The notes under the pieces: model-generated | The model's database searches: none | Seen by the model: only the letters and a program-made list of their open reading frames with translations | What the model was told of the DNA's origin: nothing | Program-made: the position numbers and the translations under genes | NCBI GenBank assembly: GCA_023393125.1 | Contig: JAEWMQ010000058.1 | Span: 1-64,000 of the forward strand | Length of the DNA stretch: 64,000 bases | DNA from: Bacillota bacterium | GTDB taxonomy: Bacteria > Bacillota > Clostridia > Lachnospirales > Cellulosilyticaceae | Direction: 5' to 3' | In this document: positions 8,549-18,018 of the stretch, piece by piece | How positions within the stretch are numbered: position 1 is the stretch's first letter | Layout of the letters: every line of letters starts with the position of its first letter

Positions 8549-9961
8549 TTATAACTCTAAAAATGATTCATATAGCTCACAGACTTGTTTTGCTTCATCT
8601 AAGGTCGGCATCTCACAAAAGATACGAAGTAATGGTTCTGTACCAGAAAATCTACAAATTACCCATCCGCCATTTTCAAAATAAACCTTACTACCATCTA
8701 AATAAGAAAGTTTTTCTATAGGAAAAGGAAGCTTAGGTATTTTCTTTTCTACCATTAAAAGATTATAAATACTTGCTTTCTTTTCTAAGTTAAACTTGTA
8801 GTCTCTCTCTTCCATAAAAATCCTACCACATTCTGCCTCAATATCCTTAACTATTTCAGAGAGTTTTTTATTCGTTACAGCCACCATTTCTACTAATAGA
8901 GCTGCTGCATAAATGCCATCTTTTCCATTGATATGTCCTTTTACAGTCAATCCTCCTGAAGACTCTCCCCCTATGATAGCATCTGTTTCACTCATTTTAG
9001 CTGAAATATATTTAAAACCTACAGGGACTTCATAACATGTTTCACCTAGCTTTGCTGCCACTTTATCAAGCATATGAGTTGTAGCAATGTTTCTTACAAC
9101 AGGCCCCTTCCATCCCTTATATTTTACTAAATAGTAGTATAGCAGTACTAAGATTTCATTAGGATGTAAAAAACGTCCTGTATCATCTATAATACCAATT
9201 CTATCTGCATCACCATCAGTTGCAATACCAATATCACACTTTTTCTCAACAACACGGCTTTGAAGTGCGCTTAATGTAGCAGCTGAAGGGGAAGGTAACT
9301 TACCTCCAAATAATGTATCATGTCTATCATGAATCGTATCTACCTCACATCTAGCTGTTAGTAAAATCGTCTTTAATGAAGTTTCACTTACACCATACAT
9401 AGGATCTAATATGATCTTTAAGCTTTTCTGACGAATTGCACTCATGTTTACTGCTTCTATAATGTTATCAAGATATTCGTTTAATGGATAAATCTCTTTA
9501 ATGACCCCTTTTTCCAGTGCTTCATCATAATCCATTTCTTTAATATCCGATGCATCCACTTTTTGTGCATATGCTTCTAGCTCATTAGTTTGTATTTCAT
9601 CTGCATCTCTACCTCCAGCGGTAAACACTTTTACTCCGTTATAGATAGCAGGATTATGACTTGCAGTAATCATCATTCCATAAGGTAATTCATACTTCAT
9701 GACATAAAACATAATAAGCGGTGTAGGAGATGCTTTGTTTACTAAATACGTGTGGATTCCTTCTGCTGCAAACACCTGTCCAGCCCATCTCATAGCTTCT
9801 TTAGATAAAAATCTTCTATCGTACCCTATAACAATCCCTTTATGACTGACCCCTTCACTTCTCATTTTATTACAAAGTGCTTTTGCTAATAACTGTATAT
9901 TGGCTTTAGTAAACTCATCTCCAATAATGGCTCTCCAGCCACCTGTACCAAATTGTATCAT
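8549..9961 (-). CDS. Phosphohexomutase, probable phosphoacetylglucosamine mutase
   Basis: Alpha-D-phosphohexomutase family enzyme of 470 aa. Motifs in order: TASHNP with the catalytic phosphoserine near residue 99, TDGDADR (metal loop) near 245, GESSGG (sugar loop) near 330 and RFSGTEPLLR (phosphate loop) near 445. The ATG lies one base beyond the stop of the GH94 gene, so the two are translationally coupled. Family members act on glucose, mannose, glucosamine or GlcNAc phosphates. Next to a chitobiose phosphorylase the expected job is GlcNAc-1-P to GlcNAc-6-P for NagA; that specificity is inferred. Confidence 0.85.
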   Translation of the reverse strand: MIQFGTGGWRAIIGDEFTKANIQLLAKALCNKMRSEGVSHKGIVIGYDRRFLSKEAMRWAGQVFAAEGIHTYLVNKASPTPLIMFYVMKYELPYGMMITASHNPAIYNGVKVFTAGGRDADEIQTNELEAYAQKVDASDIKEMDYDEALEKGVIKEIYPLNEYLDNIIEAVNMSAIRQKSLKIILDPMYGVSETSLKTILLTARCEVDTIHDRHDTLFGGKLPSPSAATLSALQSRVVEKKCDIGIATDGDADRIGIIDDTGRFLHPNEILVLLYYYLVKYKGWKGPVVRNIATTHMLDKVAAKLGETCYEVPVGFKYISAKMSETDAIIGGESSGGLTVKGHINGKDGIYAAALLVEMVAVTNKKLSEIVKDIEAECGRIFMEERDYKFNLEKKASIYNLLMVEKKIPKLPFPIEKLSYLDGSKVYFENGGWVICRFSGTEPLLRIFCEMPTLDEAKQVCELYESFLEL

Positions 9962-9962
9962 T

Positions 9963-12368
9963 CTAACACACCCCTTCTTTTCCCATAATGACGGTTACTT
10001 GATGTGTAGTTCCCTTCTCCCCAGCTACAATTCTATCTACTTTATTACCATTCATAATAATCTCTTTTATTCCCTTCATTATGCCTTCTGGGTTTTCTAT
10101 AACGATGTTATAGGTAGCATCTCGCCACTTTCTTGTTACTGAAAAACTTCCCCATTCAGAAGGAATACAAGGATCTATTTCTAAATAATCAAATTGAGGT
10201 CTGATTCCTAGCATATATCTTGTAGCTGAAAAGTAAGCCCAACCACCTGTTCCTGTCATAAAAGGATGCCTTGCCCTGCCAAAAGCTGTGTGATCACGAC
10301 CTACAATAAATTGACAATAAGAATAGGGCTCTGCTTCCCTTATCCCAATCATGTCATTTTGATAATAAGGACAAAGGGCATTATAATACGCCATTGCCTT
10401 ATCTCCTCTACCTAGTATACACTCAGCTGCCCATGCCCAAGGATTAGGATGTGAGAAAATCGCTCCATTTTCTTTTAAACCTGGATAAACTCTCGTCACA
10501 AAGCCAATATCATCATCTGGTACAGTATAAGACGGTGCATTAAGCATAATACCATAAGGCGTAAACAAGTGTTTATATATACTATCCATAGCCATTTTCC
10601 CTTTTTCTAGAGATGCCGCCTTAGATAATACAGCCCATGCATTAGATTCAAGGTGAATTTTTCCCTCTACATCCTCTATTGTCCCTATCTTTTTACCAGC
10701 CTTAGTAATACCACGGATAAACCATTCTTCATCCCAAAGTTCTTCATCACAAACTTTCTTTACATGCTCTGCCATAGCCGTATATTTTTTTACATCTGCT
10801 GTTCTATCTAGATAAGAAGCAAGTTCAAGAAAATGTTGTAGTGCCCAGTAATGTAAAAAGGAAACCATAGCACTTTCGCCGCCACCTAAATTAAGACAAT
10901 CATTCCAGTCTGCTCTCAGTCCCTTACAAATACCAGTTTTCCCTACCTGTTTAGCAGAGAAATCAAGTATCCTAGTCATATGCTCATAAACTGTTCCTCT
11001 TCCTCCATCGGCATAAGAAACTTCAATGTCCGCAAAGCCAAAATCTCCAGTTTCTTTTATGTATTCTACAATGGAAGCCACTAACCAAAGTGCATCATCT
11101 GAGCAGGCATCCTTTAATCCATGAATCATATTACTTTTATCAAAGTCTGGTATAACGGTAGGAGATTTAAAAGGTTTTACATCCTTATCCTCTTCAAACC
11201 ATTCAGGTTGAAATAAATGTAATCCATACCCTTCGGATACTAGACCTCTTAATAGCTCTATAATTCTCTGGCGACATTTCTCAGGATTTGAATGTGGAAT
11301 TGTCATAGCATCTTGTGCTGTATCCCTATAGCCTAATCCCGTTCTTCCACCCACTTCAATAAAAGAAGCAAATCTAGAAAACATAACATTAATTTCTGCC
11401 TGATATAAAGTCCAAGTATTAATCATTGTATTCATACCTTCATTAGGTGTATGAATCTGAAGCTTACTAAACTTATGGTCCCAATAATTTCTTAAATCTA
11501 TATAAACTTGATCAACTTCTTTAAGATCACTATACTTCTTCCGCATCTCTTTACCAGCAGATCTATCTCCTTCTCCCAACATGAATATCACTCTAATCTC
11601 TTCACCTGGTTGAAGGATAATATCCTTTTGTAAGGAGCCACAGTGATTATTTCCTAATTCATAGGAACCACTACACTTTCCCTTTATTACTGCTATAGGA
11701 TTATCTTCTGTATGATATAAGCCTAGGAACTGATCTCTTAAACAATCGAATCCATCTGGCTCAAAATTGGCTGTGAAATATTGATAACCAAATTCTTCAT
11801 AAAATAAATCATGCTCTATAATCCCATCTTCATAGGAGGAACCTGCACAGTACATACTCATTTGGAAATTTTGATTATCAATCATGATATGATGAAAAGA
11901 AAACTCACAGTAGGAAAACAAACTTAAACTTCTAGGTATTGTATCTTCATTTTTAATCTTCACGTCCCATAATTCTACATCTTCATTTAAAGGTACCACT
12001 AGAGTCTGAGATGCTTTAATCTTACTATAATCACATTCATACACTGAGTAGGACATACCATGACGACAGGTATACTCTGCTTGATCTAGAGACTTCCCTA
12101 CTGGCTGCCAAGAAATACTCCAATAGTCCTTCGTCTCATTATCTCTAATATAAACGTAGTGCCCTGGTCTATCCATTGGCACACTATTACCACGAAATCT
12201 AGTCACCCTATGATACTCTGGTGTCTTATAAAACATATATCCACCTGCTGTATGATTGACAACAACACAAGTATCTTTCACACCAAGATAATTTGTCCAA
12301 GATGTGGGTAAATCCACTCGATCAATTACATACTCTCGCCTATCATTATCAAAATGTCCATATCTCAT
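9963..12368 (-). CDS. chbP: GH94 phosphorylase, probable N,N'-diacetylchitobiose phosphorylase
   Basis: Cytoplasmic glycoside phosphorylase that splits a beta-1,4 disaccharide with phosphate. From memory the sequence is very close along its length to Vibrio chitobiose phosphorylase: MRYGHFDNDRREYVI start, RPGHYVYIRDNET, SRFASFIEVGGRTGLGYRDT, and GLRADWNDCLNLGGGES, which holds the catalytic Asp near residue 490. Products would be GlcNAc and GlcNAc-1-phosphate. I set the start at 12368, where GGAGG (12377-12381) lies 8 bases upstream; a frame reaching 12422 lacks such a site. Length is then 801 aa, normal for the family. The mutase follows directly. Confidence 0.88.
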   Translation of the reverse strand: MRYGHFDNDRREYVIDRVDLPTSWTNYLGVKDTCVVVNHTAGGYMFYKTPEYHRVTRFRGNSVPMDRPGHYVYIRDNETKDYWSISWQPVGKSLDQAEYTCRHGMSYSVYECDYSKIKASQTLVVPLNEDVELWDVKIKNEDTIPRSLSLFSYCEFSFHHIMIDNQNFQMSMYCAGSSYEDGIIEHDLFYEEFGYQYFTANFEPDGFDCLRDQFLGLYHTEDNPIAVIKGKCSGSYELGNNHCGSLQKDIILQPGEEIRVIFMLGEGDRSAGKEMRKKYSDLKEVDQVYIDLRNYWDHKFSKLQIHTPNEGMNTMINTWTLYQAEINVMFSRFASFIEVGGRTGLGYRDTAQDAMTIPHSNPEKCRQRIIELLRGLVSEGYGLHLFQPEWFEEDKDVKPFKSPTVIPDFDKSNMIHGLKDACSDDALWLVASIVEYIKETGDFGFADIEVSYADGGRGTVYEHMTRILDFSAKQVGKTGICKGLRADWNDCLNLGGGESAMVSFLHYWALQHFLELASYLDRTADVKKYTAMAEHVKKVCDEELWDEEWFIRGITKAGKKIGTIEDVEGKIHLESNAWAVLSKAASLEKGKMAMDSIYKHLFTPYGIMLNAPSYTVPDDDIGFVTRVYPGLKENGAIFSHPNPWAWAAECILGRGDKAMAYYNALCPYYQNDMIGIREAEPYSYCQFIVGRDHTAFGRARHPFMTGTGGWAYFSATRYMLGIRPQFDYLEIDPCIPSEWGSFSVTRKWRDATYNIVIENPEGIMKGIKEIIMNGNKVDRIVAGEKGTTHQVTVIMGKEGVC

Positions 12369-12422
12369 GCTCAAAACCTCCTTATTTCTTAATAACTTAT
12401 ATCTATAAGTTACCTTAAGCAA

Positions 12423-12466
12423 ATTATAGGCTGGAGGCCATTTGATGTATATAGCTAGTCATGTGA
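12423..12466 (-). promoter_or_regulatory. Promoter of the GH94-mutase operon with shared motif
   Basis: On the - strand TATACA (12446-12451) and a consensus TATAAT (12423-12428) are 17 bases apart. Two bases upstream of the -35 lies TCACATGACTAGC (12454-12466), the exact reverse complement of the motif upstream of nagB. The TCA-N2-TGA cores sit 6 and 7 bases from the two -35 boxes. Confidence 0.6.
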
Positions 12467-12546
12467 ATATTTGTATAATATTGTCTTCCATAATAAGCGC
12501 AAGCTCTCTCTACTATTTATAACCATCAATTTAAGTAAATAAAAAA

Positions 12547-12573
12547 AGTTGGTACACTTTATTGGCACCAACT
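12547..12573 (-). terminator. Terminator of the DegV gene
   Basis: AGTTGGT (12547-12553) pairs with ACCAACT (12567-12573), followed on the - strand by seven T's. It lies about 40 bases after the DegV stop. Confidence 0.8.
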
Positions 12574-12612
12574 CTTTTATTTACTTATCTCATTATTTGT
12601 TAAATCTTTATA

Positions 12613-13449
12613 TTATTTTGTTACGAAAGCAATACCAACTGCTCCAGGTCCTACATGCGTTCCTACTGTACTTCCAATACCTACAGTGCTGCTCTCTTTA
12701 ATCTCATACTTCTCCTGAATCATTTCTTTAAGTGGCTCAAGTGATGCTTCTGCCATAGAATGTGCATATACTACTGAATAATTGGTATCTATTTGGTTTT
12801 CTTCTAAATAACTAGTAATAAACTTATACATTTTCTTTTGACCACGTTCTTTGCCTAGTACCTGAACAATACCATCTTTTACTTGTACAATCGGTTTAAT
12901 ACCAAGTGCAGTTCCTACTACTGCACTTGCTGCTGAAATTCTACCACCCTTTTGTAGATATTTAAGGGTATCCACAATAGCAACTACTCTCACTTGACCT
13001 TTTAGCTCTTCTATCTTGTTTACTATATCTTTGGCACTTAAGCCGTTGTCTCTTAGCTTAACAGCTTCTCTAACTATTAAAGCTAAACCGAGTGTTACAT
13101 TTTGAGAATCTATAAGATGAATCTTATCTGTCTCTAACATTTCTTTAGCAATAACTGCAGATTGATAAGTCCCACTTAAATGAGAGGATAATAAAATGGT
13201 AATGATTTCATCCCCTTGTTTTAAATACTCTTCAAATACATTTACAAATGTATCTGGATTAATTTGAGTCGTTGTTGGTAATTCTTTTTCTGTTTCTAAC
13301 TTTTGATAAAATTCTTCTGTGGTTAAATCAACACCATCTGTATATTGAGTTGTGCCAAATAATACCTGTAATGGAATAACAGTAATACCTAGTTTTTCTT
13401 GGTCTGCTTTTGTTAAATCACATGTACTGTCTGTAATAATTCTAATCAT
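12613..13449 (-). CDS. DegV family fatty-acid-binding protein
   Basis: The 278-aa protein matches the DegV/FakB fold throughout: ITDSTCDL at the start, TTTQINPDTF near residue 80, LSSHLSGTYQSA near 105, and LKYLQKGGRIS near 160, the family lipid-binding signature. Members bind a fatty acid for the FakA kinase in phospholipid synthesis. No fakA lies nearby, but oleate hydratase is the next gene upstream on the same strand, so a link to exogenous fatty acid handling is reasonable. It has its own terminator. Which fatty acid it binds cannot be told. Confidence 0.92.
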   Translation of the reverse strand: MIRIITDSTCDLTKADQEKLGITVIPLQVLFGTTQYTDGVDLTTEEFYQKLETEKELPTTTQINPDTFVNVFEEYLKQGDEIITILLSSHLSGTYQSAVIAKEMLETDKIHLIDSQNVTLGLALIVREAVKLRDNGLSAKDIVNKIEELKGQVRVVAIVDTLKYLQKGGRISAASAVVGTALGIKPIVQVKDGIVQVLGKERGQKKMYKFITSYLEENQIDTNYSVVYAHSMAEASLEPLKEMIQEKYEIKESSTVGIGSTVGTHVGPGAVGIAFVTK

Positions 13450-13610
13450 TTGGATACCTTTCCCTCATAAAATTTTTATTATCTTTAATCTATCTATTTT
13501 TATTAGTATTTATTCGCTGTGCATTTACTTTGATATTCAAAGTTTTATTTATGATAACTTTTTTTGAACTATTTGTCAACATAATATCCTCTAACTCTCC
13601 TTACAAATAC

Positions 13611-13656
13611 AATAGCTGCTACTAGATCGTCATACCAACATCTAATAGCAGCTATT
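13611..13656 (-). terminator. Hairpin after oleate hydratase
   Basis: AATAGCTGCTA (13611-13621) and TAGCAGCTATT (13646-13656) form a perfect 11-bp stem 10 bases past the stop of the hydratase. The T-run is weak, so termination may be partial. Confidence 0.6.
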
Positions 13657-13666
13657 CATCTTCATT

Positions 13667-15442
13667 TTAAATTAAATGATATCTTTCAAGTAGTTCTTCA
13701 ATGATAGTTCCTTTAATTTTCTTTAACGTAGCCTTTTCTACAAGGCCTGCTAATAGTGGGAGCTTAATATCTGTAAGCTTCTTGCCATCCATCATTTTTG
13801 AGGTTGAATCTAATAACACACGTACATCATAACAAGATCCAAATACTTCTGGTACCCCACGGTCTACATCTAATAGGGTATAAACAGCTTCCATACCTGT
13901 TCTCACAGAGTACTCTGTTGTAAAGACAGTATCACGTACTGTATCAGCGAATTGACCGATAAAGGCAAAGTTAACACAACCATCTGGTACAACTTTTGGA
14001 CGATCCCCTTTTGTTCTAGGCATAAAGAAGGCTGTGATATAAGGCATCATACAAGGAATACAATGTGCTCCTGTTCTTGAAAGTTCCGCTATTTCCGCTT
14101 CTGGAACTCCCATATGATAAAGCCATTCTTGTACAATTTCATTACCTGTACATTCTTTCATAGGTTTTTTAATATAATCTCCTGGTACGTCTGTATATAA
14201 ACCATAAATCCATACCACTAGTTGATCTTTAGGTTGTTCTTTAAAGTGAGGTTGACGATTTAAAGTATAGCTCATAAGCCAGCTAGAATCTTTAACTGTA
14301 ATAATGCCGCCGGTAACAACCTTACCACTAAATGGGTCACGTTTACACATTTTTTCAATATATTTAGGAATACGGTCATCTAAAGTTGTTACTGTTGCTG
14401 ACTCCCAGTTAGTTTTATCAATATGAGAACAGAACTTTTCTGGACGTCCAAAAGAAGGATCTTGAGCGGCAATATTTTTCCAAAGCTGCCAGCAGCCACC
14501 TTCTCCAGGTTTTGTATTCATTACAGGTGCATGATCATCATCTCCAAGAGTTGAGTTTTCTGTGCAGCTCCCATTAGTTACAAATACTAAATCATCTTCA
14601 ATAAGATCTATTACTTCTTTTTTACCGTTATGAACACAAATAATTTGTTTAGCTACTTTCTTATCTTTAGTGATTTCAAAAATAACATTTTCTACTCTTG
14701 TGTCATATTGGAAGTGAACATGATGCGCTTCTAAGTATTTTATCATAGGTAAAATCAATGATTCATATTGATTGTACTTAGTAAACTTAAGTGCTGAAAA
14801 GTCTGGTAAACCTCCGATATGATGAATGAATCGTTGGATATAGAGCTTCATTTCAAGGGCACTATGCCATTTTTCAAAGGCAAACATGGTTTGCCAATAA
14901 AGCCAGAAGTTTGATGCATAGAATTCATCATCAAAAACATCATCTATGGTTTTATCATATAAAGCTTCATCTTTAGTCATGAAAAGCTTAATAATTTGCA
15001 TAGATGCTTTATCAGAAAGCTCAAATTTACCATCTGTGTGAGCATCTTCTCCTCTATTAACAGAGGCGCGCATTAAAGAATAGTTAGGGTCATGTTTATT
15101 AAGCCAATAATATTCATCTAATACACTCACACCTTCTGTTTCAATAGATGGGATAGAGCGGAATAAATCCCATAAGCATTCAAAGTGGTTTTCCATCTCA
15201 CGTCCACCGCGAATAATAAAACCTTTTTGTGCATCTTTGATACCGTCACAAGCTCCACCAGGTAAACTCATTTCTTCTAAAATATGAATATGTTCACCCT
15301 TCATTTGTCCATCTCTAATAAGAAAACATGCTGCAGCTAGTGAAGCTAGTCCACTTCCTACAAGATAAGCTGATTTTCTATCTACACCTTCTGGTTTTTC
15401 AGGGCGAGCAAATGCCTCATAATTACCATTTGAATAATACAT
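13667..15442 (-). CDS. ohyA: Oleate hydratase (FAD-dependent, MCRA family)
   Basis: Adds water across the cis-9 double bond of oleate to give 10-hydroxystearate, detoxifying unsaturated fatty acids. The 591-aa protein begins with a FAD-binding Rossmann motif (LVGSGLASLAAACFL near residues 28-42) and carries the family blocks EEMSLPGGACDG, RGGREMENHFECLWDL and FVTNGSCTENSTLGD. The ATG at 15442 has GGAGG eight bases upstream; a GTG three codons earlier lies inside that site. A terminator separates it from the TetR gene upstream, which probably controls it. Confidence 0.95.
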   Translation of the reverse strand: MYYSNGNYEAFARPEKPEGVDRKSAYLVGSGLASLAAACFLIRDGQMKGEHIHILEEMSLPGGACDGIKDAQKGFIIRGGREMENHFECLWDLFRSIPSIETEGVSVLDEYYWLNKHDPNYSLMRASVNRGEDAHTDGKFELSDKASMQIIKLFMTKDEALYDKTIDDVFDDEFYASNFWLYWQTMFAFEKWHSALEMKLYIQRFIHHIGGLPDFSALKFTKYNQYESLILPMIKYLEAHHVHFQYDTRVENVIFEITKDKKVAKQIICVHNGKKEVIDLIEDDLVFVTNGSCTENSTLGDDDHAPVMNTKPGEGGCWQLWKNIAAQDPSFGRPEKFCSHIDKTNWESATVTTLDDRIPKYIEKMCKRDPFSGKVVTGGIITVKDSSWLMSYTLNRQPHFKEQPKDQLVVWIYGLYTDVPGDYIKKPMKECTGNEIVQEWLYHMGVPEAEIAELSRTGAHCIPCMMPYITAFFMPRTKGDRPKVVPDGCVNFAFIGQFADTVRDTVFTTEYSVRTGMEAVYTLLDVDRGVPEVFGSCYDVRVLLDSTSKMMDGKKLTDIKLPLLAGLVEKATLKKIKGTIIEELLERYHLI

Positions 15443-15516
15443 ATCTAACACCTCCGTGATTTGCTTTGTAACTTCATCTTACTGCCGTTTCACCTACTGT
15501 GCCATAGACAATAAAA

Positions 15517-15545
15517 CCGCTGTGTCAAAACTTTAGACACAGCGG
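15517..15545 (-). terminator. Terminator of the TetR gene
   Basis: CCGCTGTGTC (15517-15526) and GACACAGCGG (15536-15545) form a perfect 10-bp stem followed on the - strand by TTTTATTG. Confidence 0.85.
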
Positions 15546-15583
15546 CGATATTGTAAAAAATTTATACATTCTAGGTCATTTGT

Positions 15584-16150
15584 CTAGATTTGATGATCAC
15601 TACGGTATTTTTCAAGGGCTCTTGTAATATTGCCCTTCATCAAAATGCTGAGTTGCTCAATAATATGCTCAGGATCTTCTTTCATACCACTACTAATCCA
15701 CTCTAACATCAAGCCCACAAAACCAAACTTATAAAAATGTGCTATAGCATGCTTATCTTCTTCACGCACTTTCATACCTACTGCTTTTTCTTCTACTACG
15801 CCAATTAATAAGTCATAAGTGACATCATAAAGATAATGTTCTAATTGATCGCGCCTTACAGAATGATAGGTATTCATAACTAATTCTTTATTATCTAATA
15901 CATACTCAAAAATCTGCAAGAAGCCTTGTTGCCATGTATTATATGTTTTTTTGCCATCAAGTGCTTTAGCTGCATCTGTAGCAAAAATCCATTCTACTAA
16001 ATCATATATATCTTGAAAATGGTAATAGAAGGTCTGTCTATTCACTTCACAGTCTTCTACAATATCAATCACAGTAATTTTATCTAGTGTTTTTTGAGTT
16101 AAAAGCTTTTTTAGAGATGCTGCTAATGCCTTTTTTGTTGTTTGTGCCAT
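15584..16150 (-). CDS. TetR/AcrR family transcriptional regulator
   Basis: 188-aa regulator. The N-terminal helix-turn-helix (about residues 20-50) contains ITVIDIVEDCEVNRQTFYYHF, the TetR signature. The C-terminal part resembles the DhaS-like TetR_C domain and likely binds a small ligand. It lies just upstream of ohyA on the same strand with a terminator between, an arrangement common for fatty-acid-responsive repressors of oleate hydratase. The ligand is not visible from the sequence. Confidence 0.88.
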   Translation of the reverse strand: MAQTTKKALAASLKKLLTQKTLDKITVIDIVEDCEVNRQTFYYHFQDIYDLVEWIFATDAAKALDGKKTYNTWQQGFLQIFEYVLDNKELVMNTYHSVRRDQLEHYLYDVTYDLLIGVVEEKAVGMKVREEDKHAIAHFYKFGFVGLMLEWISSGMKEDPEHIIEQLSILMKGNITRALEKYRSDHQI

Positions 16151-16242
16151 ACACTTTTCCCCCTCAAAGGCGCTACAAATTTTTGTATTCTATTCTTTAA
16201 TACATTAAATTTATTATAGCAAATCATCCTAATAAAACAAAC

Positions 16243-17106
16243 TTAATATGATATTTTAACAATCGGAATCCAAATCTCACTCTTATAGTCATCAGCCATA
16301 CAATCGCCATTACTATAGCATTCTAATTCTGGTACTTCTGCATGCTCATAACCAGAGTTAGGAAGCCATTCTGAAAAAATTCTGCCCCATATGTCTTGCA
16401 TGGTATTAGGTAAAGGACGTATAGGTCCAATGACTTCGAAAATAGCCCATGTCGAAGCTGGTATTGTCATTTCAGACATCCCTTCTGGACATGGCTTATT
16501 GGTGATAACACCTATCCAGTAATCAAAACCATCATTGTACATGTCAGCACACATACCTACGACTTCTCCTGATACTGATAAACTTTTAAGCTGCTGCCTT
16601 TTTTCTTCAGGAAATTCATCCCACATTTTAGGTATTTCTTTTAATTGACCATTATCAATAGTTGAAAACCACTTTTTAACCCCTACGACACGCATTGCCT
16701 CATTTTCTTGAATCTTATAATTCATAGCTGCCACTCCTTTAATAGATAGTACAAAAGTAATGGGTGCATATGATTTTAGAAGTACACCATTTTCTCTAGC
16801 CTTAGAAGGCGTTACTAGGTGCAAGGCTTTAAAAGCCCTTGTAAAAGCATCAGAAGATTGATAGCCATAGTTTAAAGCAATCTCTAATATACTTTGATCA
16901 CTATTTTTAAGATCAAAGGCTGCTAAAGTTAGTCTTCTTCTTCTAATATACTCAGAAATAGAAACATCGGTAATAGACATAAACATTCGCTGCAAATACC
17001 ACTGTGAACAGCCTGCTACTTTAGCTACTTCCGCGTAATCAATTTTTTCCCCTAGATTCCTTTCAATATACTGTATTACTTCATTCATACTATCTAATAA
17101 ATTCAT
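16243..17106 (-). CDS. AraC family regulator with GyrI-like effector domain
   Basis: 287-aa regulator. Residues 1-105 are an AraC-type double helix-turn-helix (AEVAKVAGCSQWYLQRMF; ALNYGYQSSDAFTRAFK). After a linker, residues about 125-287 form a GyrI/BacR-type effector-binding domain that binds hydrophobic or cationic ligands, as in Rob and SoxS-like MarA relatives. The start at 17106 has AAAGGTG eight bases upstream. A longer frame to 17223 runs into the upstream gene and lacks a ribosome site. Probable role: drug or stress response. Confidence 0.88.
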   Translation of the reverse strand: MNLLDSMNEVIQYIERNLGEKIDYAEVAKVAGCSQWYLQRMFMSITDVSISEYIRRRRLTLAAFDLKNSDQSILEIALNYGYQSSDAFTRAFKALHLVTPSKARENGVLLKSYAPITFVLSIKGVAAMNYKIQENEAMRVVGVKKWFSTIDNGQLKEIPKMWDEFPEEKRQQLKSLSVSGEVVGMCADMYNDGFDYWIGVITNKPCPEGMSEMTIPASTWAIFEVIGPIRPLPNTMQDIWGRIFSEWLPNSGYEHAEVPELECYSNGDCMADDYKSEIWIPIVKISY

Positions 17107-17188
17107 ATCACCATCACCTTTATTAAAGTATAGTATAGCTTTCTCATTTCTTCCCGACATTCTATGTAATATGCTGTAGGGTATTACT

Positions 17189-17848
17189 CTAGTTTTCTTT
17201 TTTATGCATGAGTAAGATAACAATTACTAAAAGTACTAATGAAAATAATACTGCCTTTAAGAAAAAGATTTTAGATAAAATAGTTCCTATACAAGCCCCA
17301 ACAATAAAAAATAAAATAATACAAAAATATTGTAGGCTCTTAACTAAAGCTTTTCGATCCTTATTCTTTCTATAATAATAAAATAGCTCTGTACCACTTC
17401 TTAAATTACCAGTGCACATAGTAGTTGCATAGGGATTTCCCTCTACCTTTCTAAAGCTTTCAACTTGCAAAGAACATACAAAGGCAATAATCGCATTAGC
17501 TGCCATATTTTGAGTATCTGGAATAAAGGCTACTAGCAATAGTGTTATGCCTTCAATAAGTACAATAATCTGTCTCCAATGCACCCTCTCTTTTGTTTTA
17601 TACTTATTTTTTATAGCTTCTGCAACAATAATTCCTAACACAAAGGCAATAATAGGAATCATATAAGTAAGGGCCTTTTTAATGTTTCCTTCTGAGAGTG
17701 TTATTCCTAATAGCACAATATTTCCAGTTTGGGCATTAGCAAAAACACCTCCTCTAGTTATATAAGTATAGACATCTAAAAAACCACCTACCATTGCAAG
17801 CAAAGAACCAACTAGTAAAGTTTCTGACATTTGTTTAGTCTGTTTCAA
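17189..17848 (-). CDS. YoaK family (DUF1275) membrane protein
   Basis: 219-aa integral membrane protein with about six hydrophobic segments and the family blocks GGFLDVYTYITRGGVFANAQTGNIVLLG and TTMCTGNLRS. The function of YoaK proteins is not established. The frame starts with a TTG that has AAAGGGGA about 8 bases upstream; the first ATG, six codons later, lacks such a site, so a TTG start is likely. It lies just upstream of the AraC/GyrI gene, perhaps in one transcript. Confidence 0.85.
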   Translation of the reverse strand: MKQTKQMSETLLVGSLLAMVGGFLDVYTYITRGGVFANAQTGNIVLLGITLSEGNIKKALTYMIPIIAFVLGIIVAEAIKNKYKTKERVHWRQIIVLIEGITLLLVAFIPDTQNMAANAIIAFVCSLQVESFRKVEGNPYATTMCTGNLRSGTELFYYYRKNKDRKALVKSLQYFCIILFFIVGACIGTILSKIFFLKAVLFSLVLLVIVILLMHKKEN

Positions 17849-17965
17849 TTGACATTTCCCCTTTATTTCTTAACGCTACTACATCTATCCATTTATAATC
17901 TATTATTACATTTTGTTTCTTATAGTCTCAAATAATCTTTGTTAGAATTCATAGATATGCGAAAA

Positions 17966-18005
17966 TCCTAAGCCATCTTTTTAATACGCTCTCGATGTCT
18001 TAGGA
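17966..18005 (-). terminator. Terminator of the DUF6054-like gene
   Basis: TCCTAAG-C-CATC and GATG-T-CTTAGGA (17966-18005) form a stem with one internal mismatch followed by TTTTCG on the - strand, just past the stop at 18019. Confidence 0.75.
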
Positions 18006-18018
18006 CTCATAAAAGTAT

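Noticed and set aside
17107..17223. Longer N-terminus for the AraC/GyrI gene
   Set aside because: It overlaps the YoaK gene, has no ribosome site, and the domain begins after Met at 17106.
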